Shown piece by piece: positions 36,251-45,536 of a DNA stretch of 50,103 bases. Under the pieces are notes generated by a model. That model was not told the DNA's origin. It made no database searches and saw only the letters and a program-made list of their open reading frames with translations. The DNA comes from Acidimicrobiaceae bacterium (GTDB taxonomy: Bacteria; Actinomycetota; Acidimicrobiia; Acidimicrobiales; RAAP-2): positions 1 to 50,103 of the forward strand of contig PMOI01000008.1 in NCBI GenBank assembly GCA_003162475.1, in the 5' to 3' direction. How positions within the stretch are numbered: the stretch's first letter is position 1; each line of letters starts with the position of its first letter. Made by a program: the position numbers and the translations under genes.

Positions 36251-36955
36251 CTAATGAGCTTCGACATAAAGGCTGCAGATGGCGCGCGACGGCTCACTTG
36301 TATCAACTCTAAGTTCTGGGATAGCACTCCCGTTGCATGACGACCTAGTGATCTTCTCGAATCCAGCTTCCTTCAATGCGAACGACAGGCTCTCCCAATC
36401 ATCGATGAATCGATGAAAATGGTCCGTGAAAATACTATTAAGTCCACGTGTCTTGTCACAGTCCACACCGGATACAGTCGCAAACCAGGCCAAATCGTCA
36501 TTCATATATGCTTCCACGGCGAGCTCGCAGTCAGGTAAATTTATTCGCAGAACGCCATCGGGAGCGAGGAGCCGCCGAAATTCGCGGAGGACGCGTACCC
36601 GGAAACTTTGGTCGATGTGCTCAAATACATGCTCCGTAAATATGAGTCGGCAACTTCCATTGGCTAGAGGAAGCGGTTGCCGCAGGTCGATAACTAAATC
36701 AACGCCAGTTCGGGCCCATCCATCAACATTGAGCCATCCATCCAATAATCTGCCACCACATCCAAAGTGCAATTTGACGTCTGACGCCTGTCGTAGCGCC
36801 CGTTCATTAGCGCGCACGAGTGGATTAAAGCGCCGCTTTAGCCGTACACCTACCAGATGCATCTCCATGCGGACTTCTTGAATGACCTTCAACGGAATGG
36901 GTCCCCGTGCAACAACCGAACGCGCAGCACCCTTCAGGCTTCCTGAAATACTCAC
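36251..36955 (-). CDS. class I SAM-dependent methyltransferase
   Basis: This 234-residue methyltransferase has the SAM-binding motif FGCGGRLLDGWLNVDG (about 63-78), the acidic strand end IDLRQPLPL, the EHVFEHI block and a post-motif RLLAPDGVLRINLPD. This pattern is common in polysaccharide clusters, where such enzymes methylate sugars or chain ends. It starts at GTG 36955 with GGAGCGG upstream. It is in the same orientation as the neighbouring glycosyltransferase but separated from it by a repeat-containing gap. Confidence 0.82.
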   Translation of the reverse strand: MSISGSLKGAARSVVARGPIPLKVIQEVRMEMHLVGVRLKRRFNPLVRANERALRQASDVKLHFGCGGRLLDGWLNVDGWARTGVDLVIDLRQPLPLANGSCRLIFTEHVFEHIDQSFRVRVLREFRRLLAPDGVLRINLPDCELAVEAYMNDDLAWFATVSGVDCDKTRGLNSIFTDHFHRFIDDWESLSFALKEAGFEKITRSSCNGSAIPELRVDTSEPSRAICSLYVEAH

Positions 36956-37047
36956 TGAGCCGCTCCTTTACCGTTTGCATCGCAATGGTCCATAGAATCA
37001 CAAACAATATTACGTCGCATTAAGTTCGACATTGAGGAGAGCACTGT

Positions 37048-37096
37048 CCCTATTCCCGACTACGTGGCCCAACGGTTCACGTAGTCGGGAATAGGG
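37048..37096. repeat. perfect 19-bp inverted repeat
   Basis: CCCTATTCCCGACTACGTG at 37048-37066 is repeated exactly inverted at 37078-37096, with an 11-base spacer. It lies between the glycosyltransferase stop (37136) and the methyltransferase start (36955). No T run follows on either strand, so a simple terminator is not the best reading. A transposon-end or MITE-like remnant or a protein-binding palindrome are alternatives. Confidence 0.85.
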
Positions 37097-37125
37097 TCGT
37101 TCACGTCGTTCACGTCGTTCGCCAG
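37097..37125. repeat. 9-bp tandem repeat TCGTTCACG
   Basis: Two complete units of TCGTTCACG and a partial third (TCGTTCGCC) directly abut the 19-bp inverted repeat, on the side facing the glycosyltransferase gene. Confidence 0.75.
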
Positions 37126-37135
37126 CACTCGGGTG

Positions 37136-38296
37136 TCACTCACCGCAGATCACAGACACCGCACGTTCGAGGCCTGCTACGAGCGCCTCCGGGCCTTGTC
37201 CGAGCGCCAGTTTGGCGCCCGCCTCTTGGATCGTCGCCCGCCTGGCGGGGTTAACAATAAGTTCCCGGAGCACTTCAGCCAAATGGCCGGCATCACCACT
37301 TCTATATACGAAACCAGTGACGCCATCTTCAATCAAATCCCCCCGCCCCCACACAGCCGTGTTCGAACTTGCCACCACCACCGCTCCGGCCGCCATTGCT
37401 TCGGCGACAACTAGCACGCGCATGTCGAGGAGGGAGGGAACCACGACAATGTCACACGATGCGAGCTCGTGTGGCATCTCAGACGTATTGCGAAATCCGA
37501 CGAAACTGACTCGCTCAACGATCCCGAGTTCAACGCTGAGCTTCTCAAGTCGATCCCGCTCGGGGCCATCGCCAATGATCTTGGCATGCCACCGCAAATT
37601 TTCCTTCACTATGGCCAACGCGCGAAGCAAATCGGCTACGCCCTTGCGCTGGATCAACTTGCCGGCAAAACCGATAATTATGCCGTCGCTACTGTCTCCG
37701 GAAGACTTTCCGGTGTTTCGTGCAGCCGAATAGGTGTCGACATCGACCGGACACACGCCATCAATAATTCGAGAAGGATGCACCCCATGGAGAATGTAGA
37801 ACTCCCGGTTGAACGTCCCTGTCGAGAGTGCGCCTGCCGCAATTCGGAAAAGGAATCGGAGGACCAATGAACGAGCGATAGATCGAACGCGCCCGCCGGG
37901 ACGAGACGAGTGCTGCCAGGTCGTGTCACCGTAGAACAACAGTGGGGTGCGCGTGAGGGCACACCAGGCGATGGTTAGGCGAGCCACTGCCGTACCCCAT
38001 CCGAAACAAATAACCACGTCGGGCGCACAGTCCCGAATGGCTTTGCGGAAGCTCTTCGTTCGCTTCACAAAACTAGATCCTTCGACCTTGCGCCATTTGT
38101 AGCCTGATCGAAGGTCGACGTCCCATGAAATATGCATGCCGAAATCTGGGTCAATCCGTCCACTTTCGTCATCAACCCAATAGAGCACGGATGAATCCAT
38201 CTTGGATGAACGTGCAGCAAGTCGGAAGCTCTCGGAAAAGTGCTGTGCCGGATGTTCGAGCACAATCAGCACCCGCGGATTCGTAGGCAGATTCAC
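37136..38296 (-). CDS. glycosyltransferase family 4
   Basis: This 386-residue GT-B enzyme has an N-terminal acceptor lobe (LIVLEHPAQHFSES) and a C-terminal GT4 lobe with IIGFAGKLIQRKGVADLLRA, IIGDGPERDRLEKL and an ExxxE-like region in VLVVAEAMAAGAVVVAS. It is expected to add a sugar from a nucleotide donor to the lipid-linked repeat unit. It starts at GTG 38296 behind a very good GGGAGGAG site. The closest neighbours are methyltransferases on the same strand. Confidence 0.88.
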   Translation of the reverse strand: MNLPTNPRVLIVLEHPAQHFSESFRLAARSSKMDSSVLYWVDDESGRIDPDFGMHISWDVDLRSGYKWRKVEGSSFVKRTKSFRKAIRDCAPDVVICFGWGTAVARLTIAWCALTRTPLLFYGDTTWQHSSRPGGRVRSIARSLVLRFLFRIAAGALSTGTFNREFYILHGVHPSRIIDGVCPVDVDTYSAARNTGKSSGDSSDGIIIGFAGKLIQRKGVADLLRALAIVKENLRWHAKIIGDGPERDRLEKLSVELGIVERVSFVGFRNTSEMPHELASCDIVVVPSLLDMRVLVVAEAMAAGAVVVASSNTAVWGRGDLIEDGVTGFVYRSGDAGHLAEVLRELIVNPARRATIQEAGAKLALGQGPEALVAGLERAVSVICGE

Positions 38297-38656
38297 TCAA
38301 CTCCTCCCACGAAGCAAAGATGACTCTTGGCTCCCGTGCGACCGGATACAGGAGCACAGCCGTTGCGATGAGCCCAGTGGCTACTGCTCTCAGCAGTAGT
38401 TCCACGACTGGAACCCCCTTCGATATCCAGATTGTCAACCCTTCCGGACCTGCACACCACGTCCTCGGTGCGATACCCGGTGCTACTGTTCTCTTGCTTG
38501 TGAATCGTTTGGCCTCCTTCTGATCGGGATTCAATGCCGTAAGTGATCGTTAACAACCCCGTTGGATGGTCAGAGCCTTGGCGAGTGCGCCCCAATCGTA
38601 TGCGACGTCGTGAATCCATGAGCTCACGCTGCCCACTACTGCTTACTGGTCGGCGC
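38297..38656. other. 360-base gap without a convincing gene
   Basis: The longest - strand frame here begins at TTG 38534 and has one hydrophobic stretch near its middle, but it runs on into the glycosyltransferase gene, lacks a ribosome binding site and resembles nothing known. It could be the decayed remains of a membrane-protein gene. Confidence 0.35.
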
Positions 38657-39370
38657 CTAATCATCCTCGCTCATATCTGCGCCTGCACGTGCGACGAAGG
38701 CCATGTTCTGGGTGATTATCACGTTGTGGCGTTGGCCTGTCTCGGCCAAATACGCAACCTTAATTGCGGACTCGATCGCCTTCCAAAGGACAAGCCTCAA
38801 GGCGCTGGCGATCCCGTGGATTGGCGGTTCACATGGATATATATCCAGCTCTTCAAATCCTGCGACATTGGTCAATTGACGAAGACTGCTTGGGGTGAAC
38901 CACGTTTCATGTGTGAAGTCGCCATGACGTATCGCTCCGGAGAAGGGGCTTACTGCATTGGGAACTCTCCCAATGAACAGTCCCCCAGGCCGCAAGGAAG
39001 TCTGGACAATAGTCAATGCTTCAACAACTGTCTCGCGCTTGAGGTGCTCGAAGATATCGAGTGCAAGAACCACATCTTGTGACCCCGGTCGAAGCATCTC
39101 TCGGAAGTCTCCGAGTTGAACAGGCAGGACGCCCATTTCGTGAGCTATCGTGACTTGTTCAGGACTGATGTCGATGCCCCAAGCATTCGCGTAGCCAGCT
39201 CGCAGGCACGCACGAACCAACAGTCCCTGCCCGCAGCCGACATCCACCATGACGATATTTCGATCGGTAGGGATTCTCGGCGCTAACTCCTTTCGGAAGT
39301 ACGTCTCGGCAACCTCAGCGCTGCTCGCGCCAGCGTGCGTGGATGCATACGAATCATATAGAGCATCCAT
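38657..39370 (-). CDS. class I SAM-dependent methyltransferase
   Basis: The protein has 237 residues with motif I VDVGCGQGLLVRAC (about 42-55), WGIDISPEQV ending in the acidic SAM-ribose residue, VVLALDIFEHL and a SLRPGGLFIGRVPN post-motif. It is related to methyltransferases of the UbiG/methyltransf_23 kind often found in sugar clusters. It starts at ATG 39370 with GGAAGG upstream. The C-terminal tail is Asp/Glu-rich. It lies beside a stretch of gene remnants. Confidence 0.82.
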   Translation of the reverse strand: MDALYDSYASTHAGASSAEVAETYFRKELAPRIPTDRNIVMVDVGCGQGLLVRACLRAGYANAWGIDISPEQVTIAHEMGVLPVQLGDFREMLRPGSQDVVLALDIFEHLKRETVVEALTIVQTSLRPGGLFIGRVPNAVSPFSGAIRHGDFTHETWFTPSSLRQLTNVAGFEELDIYPCEPPIHGIASALRLVLWKAIESAIKVAYLAETGQRHNVIITQNMAFVARAGADMSEDD

Positions 39371-39403
39371 GGATTCTTGGTCCTTCCGTGATTACCTGAA
39401 AAC

Positions 39404-39690
39404 TTACCCCCAGTTGTCGCACCCGGTGGCAGCATTCGACTTCCATAGAATGGTACGAAATACCCCGGCATCGCCCCCTTTGTTCCCGCCTTGCATCGTC
39501 GGCAATTTCCACTCCATCACCAATGAAAGCGTGTTTGACGGAAGAAGAAGGGGGAGCGCGGCTTCAAGTTCATCTTGATGCAGGCTGATAGAGACAGTCT
39601 CATCGCTCTCGTCCAGTAAGAGACGTACCCCGTCGAGCATCCTGTATGGCTGAAGCGTAGCTTTGAATTCTTTGAGGAGCGCGTAATGAG
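39404..39690 (-). pseudogene. unidentified gene fragment
   Basis: The - strand frame that ends at 39404 gives about 90 residues of plausible protein sequence (FKATLQPYRMLDGVRLLLD, SISLHQDELEAALPLLL, VMEWKLPTM) and then, further upstream, reads antisense through the MMPL remnant. I do not recognise it. It may be the C-terminal end of a gene whose start was replaced by the MMPL segment. Confidence 0.3.
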
Positions 39691-40084
39691 ACCGGCGGGG
39701 TCGTTCCCGCCGATCATCATGATCTCCATCCTCTTCGGACACTCGATGAACTATCACGTCTTTCCAGTCTCGCGCAAGCACGAGGAGTGGCTCAATACCA
39801 ACGACAAAGAGGAGGCCATCATTCGCGGCCGGGCAAATACCGGCCAGGTCATGACCGCAGCCGCACTCGTAATGATCTGCGTCTTCATCTCGTTCTTCGT
39901 CGGCGGACAGCGCGTTATCGCCGAGTTCGGCATCGGTCTCGGTGGAGCGATGCCGATCGACGCCTTCGTCATCCGGACGGTGCCCGTGCCTTCGTTGATG
40001 CACTTCATCCCGCGAGCCCACTGGTGGATGCTCAATTAACTCGATCGCGTAGTTCCCCACGTGGCCGTCGACGTCACGGAGTAA
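39686..40084 (+). pseudogene. MMPL-family transporter remnant (C-terminal part)
   Basis: The translation matches the last transmembrane block of MMPL/RND-type lipid exporters: ISILFGHSMNYHVFPVSRKHEEWL, then an ARANTGQV-like segment, FISFFVGGQRVIAEFGIGLG and VPSLMHFIPRAHWWML. An in-frame TAA at 40037-40039 interrupts the frame, yet the same frame continues with LDRVVPHVAVDV, the usual end of these proteins, to a second stop at 40082-40084. The other roughly 600 residues are absent. Its GC-rich codons differ from the surrounding island. Confidence 0.75.
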
Positions 40085-40170
40085 GTCAGAGTCGACGTGC
40101 TTCGATCAGTGGTTCGATGAGGAACTATCAGCCCGGCACAGCGTGGAACTTGACAATGAGTTCGTCGCCA
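40085..40170. other. short gap downstream of the BY-kinase gene
   Basis: A short - strand peptide DELIVKFHAVPG followed by a stop lies at about 40112-40160 and resembles a similar fragment at about 49822-49893 (DELVVKLVHQPCE). No terminator was found. Confidence 0.3.
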
Positions 40171-41760
40171 CTAGGCGTAACTGCCGTAGTTCCCGTAGGC
40201 GCCGTAGCGTCCGTAACCGCGTCTCGATCGCTCCACCTCAACCGCGTTCAAGATGACGCCCCTCACCGGAGCATCGACGTTGGAGAGAAGTTCCAGAGCC
40301 CGCGACACGGCGCGGGCGTGAGACAGCTCGGCCCTGGCGACCAGCACCACGAAGTCAACGACCTGGGCGACGACAATCGCGTCGGTCACGGGCAACACTG
40401 GCGGGCTGTCGACGAGGATAACGTCGTTGGTCGCTCGGAGAGCTTCGAAGATGTCCGAGAGTCTTGTAGACCCCAGTAGTTCCGACGGATTCGGGGGGAT
40501 GGGTCCGGACGGTATACAGATCAAGTTAGGTAGTTCTTCGAAGGCTACGAAAACGCTCTGGAGCGTCTCAGTTCCGCCCAAAACGGAACTTAATCCTTTG
40601 GAGTTGTCAGTCTTGAAGAATTTGTGAATCCCAGGCTTCCTCAAGTCGCAACTTACTATTGCAACTCGGGTACCGCTAGAAGCCATTGTAACAGCGAGGT
40701 CAATCACCGTAGTCGTCTTCCCCTCGCTCTCCATTGGACTCGTGATCTGAATGACTTGAGCACGTTCAGAGTCGAAACCAATGAACTGGATCGCGGTTCG
40801 AAGGCTACGGTACGCTTCGGCGGCGGCTGACTTAGGTCGCTCGGCCGCGACGATCGAAGTGTCCGAGTGATGCTTCCAATTGTCAAACTTGGGGATTTCG
40901 CCGAGCAGCGGAAGACGACTAGTCACGGCGTGGAGATGTTCCTTACTGCGAATCCTGTCATCGAGGAAGTCCAGCAACAGGGCTAGCCCGATACCGATGA
41001 TCAGCCCGAGGAACGCGCCGAGCACAGCGTCAGTAGTTCTCTTGGGAGAAACTGAGACGTTGCTCGCCGTCGCGGGAGTAACTAGGAGGCCACCCGACGC
41101 GACCAGCGTCTGATCCAGTTGGAGTTGCGAAAGCGAAGTGTTGACCTGTTCCAATTGGGCGGCGTAGACCTGCAACTCGGTAGTCAGTCCTGAGTTCGAG
41201 CTACTCGACGGCGTGCTAGCCGCTATCTGCTGCTCGATCGTGCTTATCTCGGACTCGAGCGTAGCCCGTTGAGTCGTCAGAGCGGTCTCTTGATGCTTGG
41301 TCTGCTGCGCGTAACGCTGAGTCGTGAATTGAATATAGGCGTTGACGTATTCGTTGGCGGCCCTCACGGCGAAGTCGAGATTCGTTGAGGAGACGGACAC
41401 GTTGACCACAGCAGTGAGACCGACTTCGCTCACGGCTACGTTCGGGGCGGGTTGATTGAGATTGGCGGTGACGATGGCCTTCACCGCGGCACTCGAAATG
41501 AGCTGGATGTCTGTCGCGATGTCCGTTGTGGAGAGTTCGATCGCGCCGCCGCCTTGCGCCACGTTCTGCGACACCAACTGCATGATCGCCGGCGCGCCGT
41601 AGACCTTGGCACGCGCGTCGTCCACGCCAATAGAAAGGGCTACCAGCGCTACAACGATGGCGATGATTAAGTACTTCCTTCGCCAGATCACGTTGAGGTA
41701 GTCGAGAAAACTCTTTTCTTCAGTCTCTACGGCCAACAAGTACCACTCTCTAGCGCTCAA
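40171..41760 (-). CDS. polysaccharide chain-length determinant/BY-type tyrosine kinase (Wzc-like)
   Basis: The protein has 529 residues. A Wzz domain has transmembrane segments near 30-46 and 246-264 and a coiled-coil region between (about 150-215). A cytoplasmic BY-kinase follows with Walker A MESEGKTTT (343-351), Walker A' VAIVSCDLRKP and Walker B VILVDSPPVLP. The C terminus has five Tyr at 516, 519, 522, 525 and 528, each spaced by three, the autophosphorylation cluster. Walker A is unusual in having Met-Glu-Ser where Pro-Gly-Glu-type residues are common. The start is TTG 41760, or TTG 41739 behind AGAGAG. It would regulate polymer length and export with the Wzy-like protein. Confidence 0.9.
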   Translation of the reverse strand: MSAREWYLLAVETEEKSFLDYLNVIWRRKYLIIAIVVALVALSIGVDDARAKVYGAPAIMQLVSQNVAQGGGAIELSTTDIATDIQLISSAAVKAIVTANLNQPAPNVAVSEVGLTAVVNVSVSSTNLDFAVRAANEYVNAYIQFTTQRYAQQTKHQETALTTQRATLESEISTIEQQIAASTPSSSSNSGLTTELQVYAAQLEQVNTSLSQLQLDQTLVASGGLLVTPATASNVSVSPKRTTDAVLGAFLGLIIGIGLALLLDFLDDRIRSKEHLHAVTSRLPLLGEIPKFDNWKHHSDTSIVAAERPKSAAAEAYRSLRTAIQFIGFDSERAQVIQITSPMESEGKTTTVIDLAVTMASSGTRVAIVSCDLRKPGIHKFFKTDNSKGLSSVLGGTETLQSVFVAFEELPNLICIPSGPIPPNPSELLGSTRLSDIFEALRATNDVILVDSPPVLPVTDAIVVAQVVDFVVLVARAELSHARAVSRALELLSNVDAPVRGVILNAVEVERSRRGYGRYGAYGNYGSYA

Positions 41761-41855
41761 ATTGATGGTTGTACTTCAAGTGAAAACATTACCTCCCTTC
41801 CTTGAGCATTCCAGTTTGGTATGTCAGATCTTCAAGTGGGGTTAGCGCAGTGGCA

Positions 41856-43370
41856 TCACTTTGGATATGAATGTTCAGGCAAGAAGGCTATCCAACCTGC
41901 TATCGAGGCTGCAATGAAGAGCCCAAGTATGCCAATCAGCGTCGTCGTCACATCATCTTCTGAATAGAGCAACATGACGAGTAAGGGTATATAGAGGACC
42001 AATCGACGCAGATCTCGACTCGGGTCAATTGCGGAGTCGAAAGTGAACATTATCCCTCCAAAGATGAACATTCCCAGGCATAGCGGCAACACTCCTCCAT
42101 GGCGATATAGGTCCCCGGGTATGGTCACGGCCGAAGCAGTAATCAGACCTTGCGGAATCTGGTAGTACTGCTCTGAGAATGCCTGGCCCGTCGACAGTAC
42201 CGGTTTGGAGGACCAAAGGATTCGGGGAATCCAGTCGATTGCCGGATCAATAACAAGATCAGTCCAAGGAAGGTAAGGAATCGCGACCGGGGTCTTCTGT
42301 CGTATGATTGCCACGTTATCGATTTCGCGAAGCCGGTCGGCGATCTGCGCGGGACTATCAATGAACAGAAACCGTGGTGTGAAGTTTGAGGCGGTGCTTT
42401 CGAGAGTCCGAATAAGTGATGTGGCTGCCTGGTTAGTCGCCACCGAAGCGGTCGACGCCCCGCGAATCGAAGCGCGATATGACGTAACCAAGGGGAAAAT
42501 GAAGAGGATAACGAGGACTACTATGACAGCTCCTCGCTTGGAAACCTTGCCATAAGCATAAACAGCGACAACCCCAACGATTACCAGGCTCTCCACGACT
42601 AGCTGCTTTGAGCCGGCGAAGAGTCCAGTGGAAATCTCCGTCAGCAGCATCAAAAGTAGGATTGTTCTGCTTCGGAACGATTTAGAAACAACGAAAGCAT
42701 CGAGCGCGGCCATTACGAGTCCGAACTGCGCAAAGTCGGAAATTAGAGCGGTCAATTGTCCTAGCCCCGAAGGGGAAGCCAACGCCGCACCGGCATTCTG
42801 TAAGTAACCGAACTGACTAGTTTGCAATTGATACAAGCGAGCGGCGAAGCCAATCAAGTACACCGCAATGGAAATGGTGGGAAATCGAAAAGTCCAGTTT
42901 GCCTCCGGAAAAAAACGGCCGACGAAAGAACTTGCAGTTCGATGGATGACGGCCGGCGCGCCACCAACGTATCCGATCACCCAACAAGCCAGACCGATAG
43001 TACAGAGTGCTACGGCGGGGGGAACTTGCGAAGGTTCGACGAGTGATGTAACTCCCGTTTGAGGTTTAAGCCAAGCAAGCGAAAAAACGCCGAAGATGAG
43101 TGTGTAATAGATCGTGAACAAGGGACCAATCCGAAGCCACCGAGGTGCTCCGATAGCCCCGAGTCGTCTTCGTGCGAGCACAAACCCACCAATGCCAACG
43201 GTGACGGCACTCACCACAGATAGCCATAGTTCGGAGATAATTTGCGCGGAAGCGTCGGGGAGGTTCAGTACAACCAGTGAGATCCACGCTCCTACAGCGA
43301 CAAGCCCCAGGGCTGTGAGCACACTGAACTGATTGCCAGCGCGAGTCTCACGAGCGGTAGTCACCGACAT
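41856..43370 (-). CDS. Wzy-like polysaccharide polymerase (O-antigen polymerase-like membrane protein)
   Basis: This protein of about 504 residues has roughly 12 hydrophobic segments and a long soluble loop between about residues 290 and 400 with SPAQIADRLREIDNV and IDWIPRILWSSKP. Large membrane proteins with such a loop in Wzx/Wzy clusters are usually the repeat-unit polymerase, and no other gene in the cluster could play that role. ATG 43370 is preferred to the GTG at 43400, since GGGGA lies just before it. Sequence similarity within this family is low, so the call rests on topology and context. Confidence 0.7.
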   Translation of the reverse strand: MSVTTARETRAGNQFSVLTALGLVAVGAWISLVVLNLPDASAQIISELWLSVVSAVTVGIGGFVLARRRLGAIGAPRWLRIGPLFTIYYTLIFGVFSLAWLKPQTGVTSLVEPSQVPPAVALCTIGLACWVIGYVGGAPAVIHRTASSFVGRFFPEANWTFRFPTISIAVYLIGFAARLYQLQTSQFGYLQNAGAALASPSGLGQLTALISDFAQFGLVMAALDAFVVSKSFRSRTILLLMLLTEISTGLFAGSKQLVVESLVIVGVVAVYAYGKVSKRGAVIVVLVILFIFPLVTSYRASIRGASTASVATNQAATSLIRTLESTASNFTPRFLFIDSPAQIADRLREIDNVAIIRQKTPVAIPYLPWTDLVIDPAIDWIPRILWSSKPVLSTGQAFSEQYYQIPQGLITASAVTIPGDLYRHGGVLPLCLGMFIFGGIMFTFDSAIDPSRDLRRLVLYIPLLVMLLYSEDDVTTTLIGILGLFIAASIAGWIAFLPEHSYPK

Positions 43371-44227
43371 TGACTTGTCCCCAAATCTGGATTCCACCAC
43401 TCAATTGAAGGAAAGTTGGTTGAGAAAGTTGGCAGAGCTGCAATATAATTTGCTTCGCGGAAGGTCTCAAGCTCCGGGCTCCACGATGAATACCACTCAA
43501 CCGATCGTGGCGTGACTTTCCCAATCATGTACCCCAAAGGCTGAAGTAAATCGAAGACGTCCTTAAGGTAATGTCGAGCGCCGATCCATCGGAAGTTGTA
43601 CTCGAACTGCAGAATCCGAACCGCTTGTGCCGCAAGGAGCTTGCGGGCTCCCATCAGAACAAGAAAATCATGCCCTTCCGCGTCGATTTTGAGCAAATGA
43701 ATTGCACCGATGTGCGCACGGGTACAGTATTCATCCAGTGAAACAAGAGTGATTGATTCAGGCTCGAGTCCATCAGTTTTTCCGGCAATGCCGTGGAGAG
43801 AGTTTGACCCAGCAAGCTCATGAACTTTATATAAAGTACCGGTTCCGGAATGGTCTGATGCCGCAGCATGCACCGCAATTACTTGGTCTCTGAATCCATG
43901 TAATGAAAGATTCTCAACGAGAAGGGCATACGTGGTTGCGCTGGGCTCAAATGCGTGAACCACAACGGGCACACGACTTAGGGCTGATTTCCGCACGAGT
44001 CGATCAGTCCATAACCCGACATTTGAGCCAATATCAAAGATGACCTGTGGAGTGATGTCCATTGACATTGCTACATCTTGGATCATCCACTCACCATTCT
44101 GATCGAGACGGTTTGGGAGATCGCGGCGAGCGTAATCCAGAAAAAAGCGAGATCCACGGACAAGATTACGCCTTCCGACAATGGATTCCATGAGAGCTGC
44201 GACACGGAACTTTATGGAAACCTTCAT
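43361..44227 (-). CDS. FkbM-family methyltransferase
   Basis: This 288-residue protein has the FkbM signature: VIFDIGSNVGLWT (SAM-binding), VVHAFEPSATTYALL and IHLLKIDAEGHDFLVLMGA. Such enzymes O-methylate sugars in surface polysaccharides. It starts at ATG 44227, overlapping the flippase stop (ATGA). Its 3' end overlaps the polymerase gene by 10 bases. Confidence 0.9.
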   Translation of the reverse strand: MKVSIKFRVAALMESIVGRRNLVRGSRFFLDYARRDLPNRLDQNGEWMIQDVAMSMDITPQVIFDIGSNVGLWTDRLVRKSALSRVPVVVHAFEPSATTYALLVENLSLHGFRDQVIAVHAAASDHSGTGTLYKVHELAGSNSLHGIAGKTDGLEPESITLVSLDEYCTRAHIGAIHLLKIDAEGHDFLVLMGARKLLAAQAVRILQFEYNFRWIGARHYLKDVFDLLQPLGYMIGKVTPRSVEWYSSWSPELETFREANYIAALPTFSTNFPSIEWWNPDLGTSQCR

Positions 44228-45531
44228 CGTGACTCGTCATGGATCAATGAGACGCGTGTACGGTGCCTCTCCCAGAGGAGATATGACATAGTGATACCGT
44301 AAGCCATTGTCGATGCGGCGGCAGCTCCGTTGATGCCGAAGTGCGGGATTAGGAGGGTGAGCAACAGCACCGTGCAGATTGCTCCTATCCCCTCGGCGAC
44401 CGATGCTACTAGCGGTCGCCCACGACCCTGCAGAATCGCGGTTAGTGTTTGATTCATCGCCAGGAAGATTGCCCCTGGTGCCAGGATCCAAAGCGCCACG
44501 ATTGAGCTGTGATAACCATGCCCGAGCAATACCGGCACTACGACGGGCGCAGCCACACACACCGCAGTAATGATCAGCCCGGAAGATACTCCGGTACCAA
44601 TTAGGGACAGTCGTTCAATTCGTTGTCGGTCAGATTCCTCATGCGCTCGAGCGATGCGAGGGAATGCTATTGATCCAAAAGCTTGTGCCACGGGCGAGAC
44701 AAGGCTCGACAGCGAGACAGCGACCACGTAATTCCCCAATTTGGCCGCTGTGACACCAGGCCATATGGAAAGTAACAGTAGGTCGAGGTTCCAGTTCACC
44801 AAACGGGGAACGGTTGTAAGAAATACTTTCGTCCCATAGCCATACAGTGGACCAAGCCATCGCGCTTGTGGACGAGAAAAAGATCCGACTTCATGCCGCG
44901 ATCGAATGAGCAAGTACAAAGATTGAATAACTAAAGAAGCCGCGAAGACGACTACCGCCCCGACTAGCGTCAAAGCGCCCACCCACCATAGGACCACCGC
45001 TCCAAAAAAGTAGATGAGCGGTTGAGACAGACGAGAAACATTCCAATGTCGAATTGACGTGGCCTGAAGAGTCGATAGCCACACTCCACCAGCTATATAC
45101 AACGGAGAAAGCGCAAAAATCCAAGTCAAAGGCTCTACAACTTGATCGTTACGGCCAATCACCGAAGCGATCCACGGGCCCGCTATCGCCAGTACAAGGC
45201 CGGTGAGCAAAGCGGCGGCAGTCGCGGTCCACATGATTGAGCGCGCTTCAATTGGTCGTCTAGCAACGAAATAGCAAGTGGACTCGGTTATCCCAACGCT
45301 TGCCAAAGTTCCAATGGTCGCCGGCCACTGAAGAATTACAGCAAGGTCACCACGATAAGTAGGGCCGAGAACTCGAGCAAAGAGTAGCCCGGCGGCGCTT
45401 CCGAGCAAGGTGATAGCGACGTTTGTACTTGCGGTTCCCGCAACCGCCCTTGCGTGCGGTCGATTTGCGACGCGTTCCTTCAATCGATGAATTATTCGCC
45501 GAACCTGTGAGGACAAACGCTTCGAAATCAT
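44224..45531 (-). CDS. polysaccharide flippase (Wzx/PST family)
   Basis: The protein has 435 residues and about 12-14 hydrophobic segments, starting after a basic N terminus (about 38-60 GTASTNVAITLLGSAAGLLF). This is the MATE/PST fold of Wzx flippases, which turn lipid-linked repeat units across the membrane. It starts at ATG 45531, 5 bases after the preceding glycosyltransferase gene stops. Together with the polymerase and BY-kinase it defines a Wzx/Wzy-dependent pathway. Confidence 0.87.
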   Translation of the reverse strand: MISKRLSSQVRRIIHRLKERVANRPHARAVAGTASTNVAITLLGSAAGLLFARVLGPTYRGDLAVILQWPATIGTLASVGITESTCYFVARRPIEARSIMWTATAAALLTGLVLAIAGPWIASVIGRNDQVVEPLTWIFALSPLYIAGGVWLSTLQATSIRHWNVSRLSQPLIYFFGAVVLWWVGALTLVGAVVVFAASLVIQSLYLLIRSRHEVGSFSRPQARWLGPLYGYGTKVFLTTVPRLVNWNLDLLLLSIWPGVTAAKLGNYVVAVSLSSLVSPVAQAFGSIAFPRIARAHEESDRQRIERLSLIGTGVSSGLIITAVCVAAPVVVPVLLGHGYHSSIVALWILAPGAIFLAMNQTLTAILQGRGRPLVASVAEGIGAICTVLLLTLLIPHFGINGAAAASTMAYGITMSYLLWERHRTRVSLIHDESR

Positions 45532-45536
45532 GACCG

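Noticed and set aside
38172..38534. 120-codon - strand frame with one hydrophobic stretch
   Set aside because: It overlaps the start of the glycosyltransferase, has a TTG start without ribosome binding site, and the overlapping gene has a strong site and clear domains.
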